A stretch of DNA of 64,000 bases, taken from positions 124,001 to 188,000 of the forward strand of contig NZ_JBIWES010000005.1 of the NCBI RefSeq assembly GCF_044762665.1, in the 5' to 3' direction. Numbering within the stretch: the stretch's first letter is position 1; each line of letters begins with the position of its first letter. The position numbers and the translations under genes were made by a program. Below are positions 30,227 through 38,541 of this stretch, piece after piece. Source of the stretch: Peribacillus frigoritolerans_B (GTDB lineage: Bacteria > Bacillota > Bacilli > Bacillales > DSM-1321). The notes below the pieces were generated by a model that saw only the letters and a list, made by a program, of their open reading frames with translations, was not told the origin of the DNA and did not search any database.

Positions 30227-32644
30227 TTATTTAGCCTTCCGCTCAAAGTGATAATGAAGTCTATATTCACAAATATCCTTGGTCATATCAAACAAAACCC
30301 TCTGGTCTTCTGGTCTGACATCAAAGTTCAGCTTAAAAATATCGTCTTCGTAAGAAATTAACCCTTTAGAGCTGCCACTCCACTTAGCCATAGGCATAGT
30401 TGCAATCAACTTGCTAACCCCATCTTTATCATAATGCCATAGCTTTTTTGAGGATTTGTCAGCAAAGTCAATTTGTTTTCGATACTCTGTTTCTGTTAAA
30501 TAGCTATGAAAGAATGGTGCTGCTCCCTCAGAGGTGATTGACTTGAACCAACTATCATCTCCACGCTTTAGCATGGCTAGCAGAACGACCATTTTATAGC
30601 TCTTCGCCATACCTGTTTTCTCTACTTCAACTAGCCATTGTTCATATCGATGAAAGATTTCTGATTCATTTTCTGAAAGCTCTTTAGCATAATCCAAGAA
30701 TCCATAATATGAAGAGAATTCCTGACGATACTGCGGGGAATCAGAGGCACCTTTTAGATGTAATTCTAAATAGGAAGGTCTTCTTCCTAATTCCTGCTTT
30801 AATATGAGATAATCATTCACTAATTTATCTCGTTTAGGTTGCTTCTTTTTCGCCATTTCCTTTAAGAGATTAATAACCTGGATATCTAATTCTATGTCAC
30901 ATAATTCAGGAACAACAGGCTCAATAGTTTTCGTTTTATTATTGGTCGAACTTGTATCAAACAAACTTAATTTAACATCTGCATTTCGATAATTACCAAT
31001 CAAATCTATAATAACGCAATGATCCTTGGAGTCATGTAGCCGTAGCCCTCGGCCAATCTGCTGGGTAAAAACCGTTAAAGATTCTGTTGGTCTAACAAAT
31101 AAAAGCGTATCAACAGCCGGGATATCGACTCCCTCATTGAATAGATTGACCGTAAAGATAATATCGAGGGCTCCATCTGCAAGCTGGCTTATTGCTTCAT
31201 CTCTATTCATTTCTTTTTGCTTTGAATGCAGACTAATTGCTCTAAATCCCTTTTGATTAAAAAAGGTAGAAAGAAAATCTGCTTGCCTAATGGATGAACA
31301 GAAACCAATTGTACGAGTCTTCCTTTTGTCCTTCCAGGCATTCAATACCTTTTCAGCCATCTCATCCCGTAATTGAAGCTGTAGTAACTCCTTCTCATCA
31401 TATCGATTTCCGAGCCAAGTAATCTGACTATAATCTGTATTATCATACACACCAAAATATTTAAAAGGCGCTAACCAGTTCCGTTGAATTGCCTCAAGGA
31501 AATCTATCCTGAATGCTACATTTCCACCACAGATAGCATATACATCCTTGTTATCATTCCGATCCGGTGTTGCCGTGATTCCAAGCAAAAATTTCGGTTT
31601 AAAGTAATCTAGTACTCGTTGATAAGATTCAGCCGCAGCATGATGAAACTCATCGACGATAATCAAGTCAAATTCTTCAGGATCAAAAGCTTGCAAATGC
31701 CGCTGCATGCTTAACGTGTAAATCGAAGCAAAAATGGTATGTCCATGCCTCTCCTTCACCTTGCCATTATAAATAGAAAAGCTCTCTGCCGGCATAACCG
31801 TTTGGAAAGACTTCTTAGCCTGATATAAAATTTCTTCAAGATGAGCAATAAACAGCACCCGTTTGAAATTGCGGGCAAAGAACCCAGCTAAATACGTCTT
31901 TCCTAATCCGGTAGCCATCACAACTAACGCCTTATCATAATCTTCTTCCATTGTTTTATTTAACTCTTCTAATGCTTCAATTTGTGCAAAGCGAGGATAG
32001 ATTTCCCCATATGATGCAGATGATTCATGAATGATCTCCGTTGTTGGAACAGACTCGTCACCTTCATTTGGAAGCATTAAATCCATTTCCTCTGTTTCTG
32101 TCCACTTTTGAGGAAGATTTGGATTAGTTATATGAAACTTCTCATAGCTTTCTTCATAATACTTCAACGTTTCTTGATTTAAAGAAATCGTATGGTCACT
32201 ATAAAACGTTTCTAAAAATAGATGGAGACCTTGAGAAAATACTTCTTCATCATCACTAACAGAAAGACTCCATTCCACTCCATTACTTAAAGCAGAACGT
32301 GAAAGATTGGACGAGCCAACAAACAGGCTATCTTGGTTTTCTTTTTGGAATAGATAAGCTTTAGGATGAAACGACACCCCATTACTCCTCCATAATCTGA
32401 CCTCAATCCTTGAATCAATCTCTAACAACATCCTTAATGCTTCTGGCTGGGTCACAAACAAATAATCGCCTGTACACACTTTAATTTCCGCTCCACGTTC
32501 AGCAGCTGCTTTTAGTGCTTCTCTCAAGTATTGAACACCAGATTTCATCACAAATGAGGTCAAAATACAAATAGAAGAAGCAGAATCAATCTGCTTCAAT
32601 AGGTGTGTCCCTAATTGACTGGTAATTAATTGGACCTTACTCAT
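30227..32644 (-). CDS. PLD-nuclease/SF2-helicase fusion protein 1
   Basis: 805-aa protein. An N-terminal phospholipase-D-like (HKD) nuclease domain (~1-165: FHPKAYLFQKENQDSLFVGS then SNLSRSAL) has H-x-K and GSxN. An SF2 helicase core (~235-570) follows: Walker A VMATGLGKTYLAGFF, DEFHHA box, motif VI QQIGRGLRLH. The C-terminal ~230 residues are unassigned. The ATG overlaps the TAA of the MazG-like gene by 8 nt (ATGAGTAA), so they form one operon. It is paralogous in architecture to the 936-aa gene at 33503. Predicted DNA-translocating nuclease of a defence or repair system. Confidence 0.88.
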   Translation of the reverse strand: MSKVQLITSQLGTHLLKQIDSASSICILTSFVMKSGVQYLREALKAAAERGAEIKVCTGDYLFVTQPEALRMLLEIDSRIEVRLWRSNGVSFHPKAYLFQKENQDSLFVGSSNLSRSALSNGVEWSLSVSDDEEVFSQGLHLFLETFYSDHTISLNQETLKYYEESYEKFHITNPNLPQKWTETEEMDLMLPNEGDESVPTTEIIHESSASYGEIYPRFAQIEALEELNKTMEEDYDKALVVMATGLGKTYLAGFFARNFKRVLFIAHLEEILYQAKKSFQTVMPAESFSIYNGKVKERHGHTIFASIYTLSMQRHLQAFDPEEFDLIIVDEFHHAAAESYQRVLDYFKPKFLLGITATPDRNDNKDVYAICGGNVAFRIDFLEAIQRNWLAPFKYFGVYDNTDYSQITWLGNRYDEKELLQLQLRDEMAEKVLNAWKDKRKTRTIGFCSSIRQADFLSTFFNQKGFRAISLHSKQKEMNRDEAISQLADGALDIIFTVNLFNEGVDIPAVDTLLFVRPTESLTVFTQQIGRGLRLHDSKDHCVIIDLIGNYRNADVKLSLFDTSSTNNKTKTIEPVVPELCDIELDIQVINLLKEMAKKKQPKRDKLVNDYLILKQELGRRPSYLELHLKGASDSPQYRQEFSSYYGFLDYAKELSENESEIFHRYEQWLVEVEKTGMAKSYKMVVLLAMLKRGDDSWFKSITSEGAAPFFHSYLTETEYRKQIDFADKSSKKLWHYDKDGVSKLIATMPMAKWSGSSKGLISYEDDIFKLNFDVRPEDQRVLFDMTKDICEYRLHYHFERKAK

Positions 32645-32963
32645 CTTCAACCTCAATCAGATAAATCTTCTCCTTAAATCCTCCGCGCTTATCTGCTTTG
32701 ATCTTCCTTACTTTCTCCACTTCCTCGATAGAAGCCCCATGATAATCAGCCAGAGCATGAAGGATTTCTAACACATCTGCCAACTCTTCAATCGCATCCT
32801 CTTTACTTTCTGTCTCTACATATTCCTGTAACTCTTCAAAGCTCTTCTTTTTCAATTCTTCTATGTATTCCTTCTCATCTAACACTCTTGTTGTAAACTT
32901 CTTACCTGTAGCTTCAATCACTTCTGGAATACGATCACGGACTAATTTATTGTGAACTGGCAT
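32637..32963 (-). CDS. MazG-like nucleotide pyrophosphohydrolase
   Basis: 108-aa all-alpha protein: HNKLVRDRIPEVIEATGKKF, then EELQEYVETESKEDAIEELA and DVLEILHALADYHG, with the ExxE ... ExxD metal-binding arrangement (EDAIEELADVLEIL) of MazG/phosphoribosyl-ATP pyrophosphatase-like folds. The family hydrolyses (d)NTPs or related nucleotides. RBS AGGAGG. Overlap with the helicase 1 start shows co-expression. Its nucleotide substrate is unknown. Confidence 0.88.
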   Translation of the reverse strand: MPVHNKLVRDRIPEVIEATGKKFTTRVLDEKEYIEELKKKSFEELQEYVETESKEDAIEELADVLEILHALADYHGASIEEVEKVRKIKADKRGGFKEKIYLIEVEDE

Positions 32964-33082
32964 AAATGGGCCTCCTTCAAAGTTTATAATACAATTATAT
33001 CACTTACCCAAATTTTGTATTTAACACAAACCTTTCTTAATCATGATATTATTTAATCATAGAAAACCTATAGGAGGATAAC

Positions 33083-33484
33083 ATGAAAAAGCAAGTTAAA
33101 GTAGTTGCAGCCATTATTGAAAATGAAAAAGATGAAATACTATGTGCGTTACGCTCTCCAGATATGAGCATCCCGAACATGTGGGAATTCCCAGGTGGAA
33201 AAGTAGAAAAGGGAGAAGATATTTTTACTGCTTTAAAAAGAGAGATTGATGAGGAATTACAATGCCAGGTTGAAACAGAGGCTTCAATCTTTAATGATAA
33301 TACGCATGAATATGAAACCTTCATCATTAACCTACTGTCAATAAAATGTAGAATCATTGGAGGTACCCCAACTGCCAATGAGCATTCTAAACTGATATGG
33401 TTAAAGCGAGAGAATTTAAGTTCTCTAAAATGGGCCCCTGCAGACATTCCAGCTGTGGAACAATTAATAAATGAAAAAAAATAG
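33083..33484 (+). CDS. NUDIX hydrolase, MutT-like
   Basis: 133-aa protein: VKVVAAIIENEKDEILCALR, then the Nudix box GGKVEKGEDIFTALKREIDE EL (G-x5-E-x7-REUxEE). The EFPGGKVE entry and C-terminal LKWAPADIPAVEQL suit the MutT/CTP-pyrophosphohydrolase type, cleaving oxidised or unusual (d)NTPs. AGGAGG before ATG. It lies between two minus-strand PLD-helicases, divergent from the MazG-like gene and convergent with helicase 2. Confidence 0.92.
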   Translation: MKKQVKVVAAIIENEKDEILCALRSPDMSIPNMWEFPGGKVEKGEDIFTALKREIDEELQCQVETEASIFNDNTHEYETFIINLLSIKCRIIGGTPTANEHSKLIWLKRENLSSLKWAPADIPAVEQLINEKK

Positions 33485-33515
33485 TCTTCTCAAATGAGAA
33501 GACTATACTTTTTTA
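33481..33515. terminator. Bidirectional terminator between NUDIX and helicase 2
   Basis: ATAGTCTTCTC-AAAT-GAGAAGACTAT, perfect 11-bp stem, T6 on plus, A-tract giving T-run on minus. Confidence 0.9.
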
Positions 33516-36313
33516 GTGAACTCCGTATATAAACTAGCTGGGACTTCATTCTCTAATGCCATTGTAACGGTAATTGGCTTTTCCCCTTCATATTCCACCG
33601 TGTTACCCTTACCAATATAAATATACGGTTCTGTCTTTCCATCTATTTCTTTATACTTTCTAATAAATAAATGTAAATGTATCCCTCTATCCTGATTAAA
33701 TACAATATTCTTTCCTCTCTCAGAACTTGGGGCTGTACTATTTGGAGTCTGCCATTGAAAAATGCGTTCGTTTATAAATTCATCGTGGTAATTAATGCTC
33801 TCTTTAATATCTTCTTCCTTGTGTAAATCAATAAATAAGAAATAGTCATTTCCATTTGAAAGTAGACCAGAACCCCTAAAAGCACTGTGGCTTTTGCGAT
33901 AATTTGATAGTAATGCAGCATCAGCCATTTGATATTGTTCATAAAGCTTCAAATGTGGCACACCATAGTAGTCTTCTTTAAATTCCTTTTCATATCTAAA
34001 GATTCCATAAATAATAAGATCTTCGATATACGTTCTATATTCTTCATTCTGTAGAACCTTTTGATAAGAAGATGTCTTAGTTAAATGACCATTTTCAAGA
34101 GCAAATAACTTAAAGTTCCTCTTTTTCTGACCAGGATCATAAAAATCCTGATTTAGACACTGCAAGGCATGCAAAACGCTATCTTCATCTACCTCTTTAA
34201 CCAACTTCAATATCTCGCGTTTTGCGGTTTCTAAAGAAATCTCATCATAGTCCAATAGATATTTAGCAATAGCAAATTCATACACTCGCTTTAAAGGTAA
34301 TTTGCTCGATAATTCCCTTAATACTCCTTCAAAAGCTTCGTCTAGTAATAGCCTTTTCAAGGAATCTTCTTTTTCTACTTTTGCTACAAATTGCAAATAT
34401 GTTTTTTCGCGATTAATAAACTTTATCGGATCTGGAGCTCCATCAAATTTCATATAATCCATTAATAATAAAGGAATTTTTCCTTGATTCATTTTCTTAA
34501 ATTCAAAGTACTCTTCCTTCAAATACTTCAAAGAATTAAAGTTTTCCTTATCAATCTGCGCTAATATCCGTTCTTCTGAGATTTTATCCATTTGAATATG
34601 TGTACAACCTGGAATATTTGCAAAGCCAGTCGCAATAGCAACCTTCAAGCTTTCTTTATCATAATAACGACTTCCATTTAATGCGATGGCAATTAAGAAC
34701 GTTTTACTATGATTCCCGATAAAATCAAGGACTGTTAGGAAACTCTTGTCTTTATGTTTACGAAGTCCTCGTCCTAGTTGTTGAATAAAAACGATCGGAG
34801 AATTAGTAGGTCTTAACATTAATACGGTATTTACAGAAGGAATATCAACACCTTCATTAAAAATATCAACGGTGAAAATAAATTCTAAGTCATCATGGTC
34901 ATCTTCTAATCTATTTATATAACGTGATCTCAGCTCAACTGAGTCATTTCCAGATAAACAGACACTTTGAATACCCCTACTATTAAATTCTTGTGCCATA
35001 TATTGTGCATGTTCAACTGTTCCGCAAAAACCTAGACCTTTTCTTTTTTCACCGTCATGGCCATAGAAATTCATATTCTTAATAATAAAGTCGACTCTCT
35101 CGTTAACCTTTAATCTCTTCGTTATCTCCGCTACATCGTCAATATCTACATCACTTAAATCAATCCCCTCAATGTCGGTAATACCAAAATAATGAAAGGG
35201 AATAACCAGTTCATCCTCTAAAGCCTCATGTAAACGAACTTCTAATGCAACATTATTATCAAATAGGTCAAAAACATTTTGTTGATCGCTTCTCTCTGGA
35301 GTAGCTGTCATCCCTAATGTGAACTGTGGGTCGAAATATTCTAGCACTGCTTGATAGCTTGGGCTTGTTGCATGGTGGGCCTCGTCAAAAATAATATAAT
35401 CAAATTCGTCTCGTTTAAATTCCTCATAGCATTTAGACAAAGTTTGTATGGTAGAAAAAATATAATCGGCATTTTTTTGCTTTTGATTCCCAGTCAGTAA
35501 TCCAAATGTCAGTTTTTCATTAGGAAGGAGCTTTTCAAAGGTCTCTTTTGCTTTTTTTAATATTTCTTCTCTATGTACAATGAACAGTAATCTTTTAGGC
35601 TTGAATCCCTTTACGTCAAAAGCAGACATATACGTTTTACCCGTACCTGTTGCTGCTATAACTAAGGCCATCTTTTCCCCAAACGATCTAATTCTCTCAA
35701 GGTTTTCAACCGCACGTTTTTGCATGTTATTGGGAATGATATATTCAGAGCTTTCATAAATAAATTGCTGTGTATTCGTATAGCCCTTTAATTTACTCAA
35801 AAACTCTTCATACTTACTAATGAAATTGTCATCTGCAACAACACTACTATTCCATAATCCATCATATTCCTTTAATACATCTTTAAGAAATTGAGCATTC
35901 TCTTTAGCAATAATCTCAACATTCCACTCAATATTACTCTTAAGGGCGCTTTGAGTAATATTAGAAGAACCAATAATCACCTTATAACTATCCTTAAATT
36001 CAAAAATATACGCTTTCGTATGAAAACCAATCGCCTTATCTGTTTCAAAAATCTTCAAATGGATATTACTAAACTCATTTATTTTCTTTAAAGCCTTCGC
36101 TTCAGTAAAATTAAGATAAGTAGAAGTAATAATCTTCCCCTTTACTCCCCTTTTCTCCGCGTTCTTAAAAGTATCCAACAGCAGCTGAAGACCACTATAA
36201 TTAATAAAGGCCACGCTGAAATAAAACTTTTCACACTCATTTATAGAAGAAATTAATTCATTTAATAAATTACCCTTGTCCGAATTGACAATTAGCTTTT
36301 TCTCGATGCTCAT
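33503..36313 (-). CDS. PLD-nuclease/SF2-helicase fusion protein 2 with DUF3427-like C-terminus
   Basis: 936-aa protein. N-terminal PLD/HKD domain (~1-170: FHTKAYIFEFKDSYKVIIGS, SNITQSALKSNIEWNV), then SF2 helicase (~205-560) with AATGTGKTYMSAF, FDEAHHATSPSYQAVLEYF, QQLGRGLRKH. The C-terminus (~600-936) carries GIFRYEKEFKEDYYGVPHLK and FQWQTPNSTAPSSERGKNI, RKYKEIDGKTEPYIYIGKG, as in the DUF3427 domain. Such proteins sit with NUDIX or nuclease genes in defence islands of many bacteria. RBS AGGAG. Likely degrades or remodels foreign DNA; specificity unknown. Confidence 0.88.
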   Translation of the reverse strand: MSIEKKLIVNSDKGNLLNELISSINECEKFYFSVAFINYSGLQLLLDTFKNAEKRGVKGKIITSTYLNFTEAKALKKINEFSNIHLKIFETDKAIGFHTKAYIFEFKDSYKVIIGSSNITQSALKSNIEWNVEIIAKENAQFLKDVLKEYDGLWNSSVVADDNFISKYEEFLSKLKGYTNTQQFIYESSEYIIPNNMQKRAVENLERIRSFGEKMALVIAATGTGKTYMSAFDVKGFKPKRLLFIVHREEILKKAKETFEKLLPNEKLTFGLLTGNQKQKNADYIFSTIQTLSKCYEEFKRDEFDYIIFDEAHHATSPSYQAVLEYFDPQFTLGMTATPERSDQQNVFDLFDNNVALEVRLHEALEDELVIPFHYFGITDIEGIDLSDVDIDDVAEITKRLKVNERVDFIIKNMNFYGHDGEKRKGLGFCGTVEHAQYMAQEFNSRGIQSVCLSGNDSVELRSRYINRLEDDHDDLEFIFTVDIFNEGVDIPSVNTVLMLRPTNSPIVFIQQLGRGLRKHKDKSFLTVLDFIGNHSKTFLIAIALNGSRYYDKESLKVAIATGFANIPGCTHIQMDKISEERILAQIDKENFNSLKYLKEEYFEFKKMNQGKIPLLLMDYMKFDGAPDPIKFINREKTYLQFVAKVEKEDSLKRLLLDEAFEGVLRELSSKLPLKRVYEFAIAKYLLDYDEISLETAKREILKLVKEVDEDSVLHALQCLNQDFYDPGQKKRNFKLFALENGHLTKTSSYQKVLQNEEYRTYIEDLIIYGIFRYEKEFKEDYYGVPHLKLYEQYQMADAALLSNYRKSHSAFRGSGLLSNGNDYFLFIDLHKEEDIKESINYHDEFINERIFQWQTPNSTAPSSERGKNIVFNQDRGIHLHLFIRKYKEIDGKTEPYIYIGKGNTVEYEGEKPITVTMALENEVPASLYTEFTKKV

Positions 36314-36615
36314 GATTGGCTCCTGACTGTGGTTATATAAATAAGAGAACTTTTTAGATCTAAATTAAATATTCAATAACTCATGGAACAATAATACAGT
36401 ATTCTAACTTGTTTCTAAAAGCGATGGTTTCTCTTCAACTATTTTATCAGATAGGAAAATATATTCTATTCTTACTTCATCAAGTAGTTTTAGTAAGTCT
36501 TTATCTTTTTTTATATTACATATTTCTTAAAAGACCATTTTTTCTGTTATATTATTTATCTTAATTATCCCTAATTGTTATTATTCCAAAACACCAAGAG
36601 ACGTAAAAAAAACTC

Positions 36616-37170
36616 TTACAATAGACCATCTATTGTCTGTTTTAATCCTTCATATGTACTTGGCTGTGCTATTTTTTTTAGTGAATTTAAAGATATTGTT
36701 TTTTGATGGGGAAAATGCAAATCTAAGTCTTTAGTTAATGCAACGTAAAATTCCCATTGTTTCATATTTAATGGTTCAATTAATTCTAAGTTTTTTTCTT
36801 TTAGTAAACAAAAGACATATATATCTGCATGCCGTTTTATGGTAGGGCTATATGTATTTGTTTCATAATCATATTCTTTTTTTGCCCCAATACTAAAACT
36901 GATGTTTGAATATTTTTCTTTATGCCATGCTTGGATATACGCAGAAGATTTCACCTCAATTTTCAAGTCTTTATAAACTAAATCAAATGCGTCCCATTCA
37001 ACTCGTAATTGGTTTAAACAGCCCAGAGCAGTTCCAATTAAAAACTCAGCAAAAATCCCCCTTAGGTTGTTTGTTAATATTTTTGAAAATCCCCATTGCC
37101 AGAAATCTAAAATAGTATGGTCTGTTCCTAATATTGGGGTTTCTGATTTAAGAGGTATATCATTATTCAT
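36616..37170 (-). CDS. PD-(D/E)XK-like restriction endonuclease domain protein
   Basis: 184-aa protein. RGIFAEFLIGTALG then EWDAFDLVYKDLKIEVKSSA Y gives the E ... D ... E-x-K order of a PD-(D/E)XK nuclease (D in WDAFDLVY, EVK). The rest (HADIYVFCLLKEKNLELIEP, WEFYVALTKDL) resembles restriction-enzyme cores that lack an obvious DNA-binding domain. It is close to the helicase pair on the same strand, separated by 302 bp in which no gene was seen. Probable nuclease subunit; no methylase was found nearby. Confidence 0.65.
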   Translation of the reverse strand: MNNDIPLKSETPILGTDHTILDFWQWGFSKILTNNLRGIFAEFLIGTALGCLNQLRVEWDAFDLVYKDLKIEVKSSAYIQAWHKEKYSNISFSIGAKKEYDYETNTYSPTIKRHADIYVFCLLKEKNLELIEPLNMKQWEFYVALTKDLDLHFPHQKTISLNSLKKIAQPSTYEGLKQTIDGLL

Positions 37171-37295
37171 TTATAACCACATCCTTTTATGCAAATTTTC
37201 GAAACTAAGTTTTCTTATATATTTAACTTCCCAATTAATTTCCATATAAACCTAAAAGGCATGTCCCATTTATAATTTGCTACTAGTTATCTATA

Positions 37296-37745
37296 TTAAA
37301 AATCTTCTTCCCATGCTTCTTTTGCATCCAATAACCTTTGTGATAAAAACTCATAAAAATTCTTTGCTGTATTGTAGTCATCAAGTCCCCCGTGTCTATT
37401 CCACGCTATTACCGGGCACTCATTATTCTCCATTTTGTTTGTATATAAACAATAAACATATTCTCCAGCATTTTCTATAACTACTAAATCCTTATCCAAA
37501 TCTAACTCTCGATAACTCTTCGTATTAACAACAACTGGAACTCTATTTGACTTAGCCACTCCTAAAATATCAACACCAAATGACCCTCCCGAACCATAGG
37601 TAGTTAAAAACCACTTATAACTATCTGGTAATTCCACCCCTAGCTCATTTTGAACAACATTGATTTGACTTTCATCTACACCACCTGTAAAGTCATCTGA
37701 TTCCTTATGTTCATTGATAAAATTTGTTAATTTCTCTTTATTCAT
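37296..37745 (-). CDS. SMI1/KNR4 (SUKH) family immunity protein, copy 2
   Basis: 149-aa protein: FTGGVDESQINVVQNELGVE, LPDSYKWFLTTYGSGGSFGV, DILG. It is a close paralogue of the gene at 38074 (same FTGG ... LPxSYKWFLxxYGSGGSFG core). RBS GGGGGAG. Immediately upstream (37756-37925) lie scraps of an LXG toxin gene, so this is probably the surviving immunity gene of a lost toxin. Confidence 0.88.
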   Translation of the reverse strand: MNKEKLTNFINEHKESDDFTGGVDESQINVVQNELGVELPDSYKWFLTTYGSGGSFGVDILGVAKSNRVPVVVNTKSYRELDLDKDLVVIENAGEYVYCLYTNKMENNECPVIAWNRHGGLDDYNTAKNFYEFLSQRLLDAKEAWEEDF

Positions 37746-37755
37746 TCAGTACTCC

Positions 37756-37925
37756 CCCTGCCAACAACAGTTGGTTTTTAAGATTGTAAGGCAAGTGCTT
37801 AAAGTTGAGACTAATTCTTTTGCCTTCATAACGCCTTTTACTGCAGCCGCTTTATAGTGACTACCCCAGGAGTTTATGACAAAATCCCAAACTCCTGTCA
37901 CAAAGTCCTTACCTATATAAGCTGT
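37756..37925 (-). pseudogene. Fossil of a second LXG toxin gene
   Basis: Two blocks match the intact toxin gene: ~37756-37850 matches 39059-39170 (AGTTGGTTTTTA... and TAACGCCTTTTACTGCAGC shared), and ~37870-37920 matches ~39370-39430 (CCCAAACxCCTGT-ACxAAGTC). About 200 nt between the blocks and both ends are missing, and no open frame remains. Confidence 0.75.
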
Positions 37926-37961
37926 TTTGTTCCTTTTTGGTATACGATAAATCTAAATGAA

Positions 37962-38006
37962 TAAAAAAATGGATAGTCCCTTTAATTTTCGAAAGGCTCT
38001 ATCCAC
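37962..38006 (-). terminator. Terminator of the LXG toxin-immunity unit
   Basis: Minus strand GTGGATAG ... CTATCCAT hairpin (extended by CCTTT/AAAGG) followed by T7. Confidence 0.8.
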
Positions 38007-38073
38007 TTCTTCTTTATATAAAATATTTCTTACTTTATAACAAAGCGAGATAAATAACTATTCCCCTCAGCTT

Positions 38074-38529
38074 TTACCAATCTTCTTCATCTTCATCCCA
38101 GTTTTCTTTAGCCTCCTCAAGGCGTTCGATAAAATAGTCTAAAAAATTATCGGCTAGTTTAACACCATACCCCTCCTGATTATCCCACGTAATAACTGGG
38201 CATTCTCCATTTATCATTTTATTAGTATCGAGGCAATAGGCAAATTCATCAATATCCTCTATAACCACAAGTCCATCGATTAAACCATAATACTTTTGAT
38301 GATCTTTGGTAGCAGTCACTACTGATGCACCTACTAAATCATATCCAATTATATCAATACCAAAACTTCCACCTGAGCCATAGTTTTTTAAGAACCATTT
38401 GTAGCTTTCCGGTAATGGGACTTGTAATTTATTTTCAGTTTCTTCAACTTTGTCTTCACTTATCCCTCCCGTAAAATCATCAACTTTGCCATAGTTCTTA
38501 ATGAATTCCTGTAGACCTGAATAATTCAT
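38074..38529 (-). CDS. SMI1/KNR4 (SUKH) immunity protein, copy 1
   Basis: 151-aa protein: DDFTGGISEDKVEETENKLQ, VPLPESYKWFLKNYGSGGSF. It lies 12 nt after the LXG toxin gene in the same direction, the standard position of the cognate immunity gene. Acidic C-terminus (NWDEDEEDW). RBS AAGGTGA. Expected to bind and block the LHH-type nuclease domain of the toxin. Confidence 0.9.
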   Translation of the reverse strand: MNYSGLQEFIKNYGKVDDFTGGISEDKVEETENKLQVPLPESYKWFLKNYGSGGSFGIDIIGYDLVGASVVTATKDHQKYYGLIDGLVVIEDIDEFAYCLDTNKMINGECPVITWDNQEGYGVKLADNFLDYFIERLEEAKENWDEDEEDW

Positions 38530-38541
38530 CTAAATCACCTT

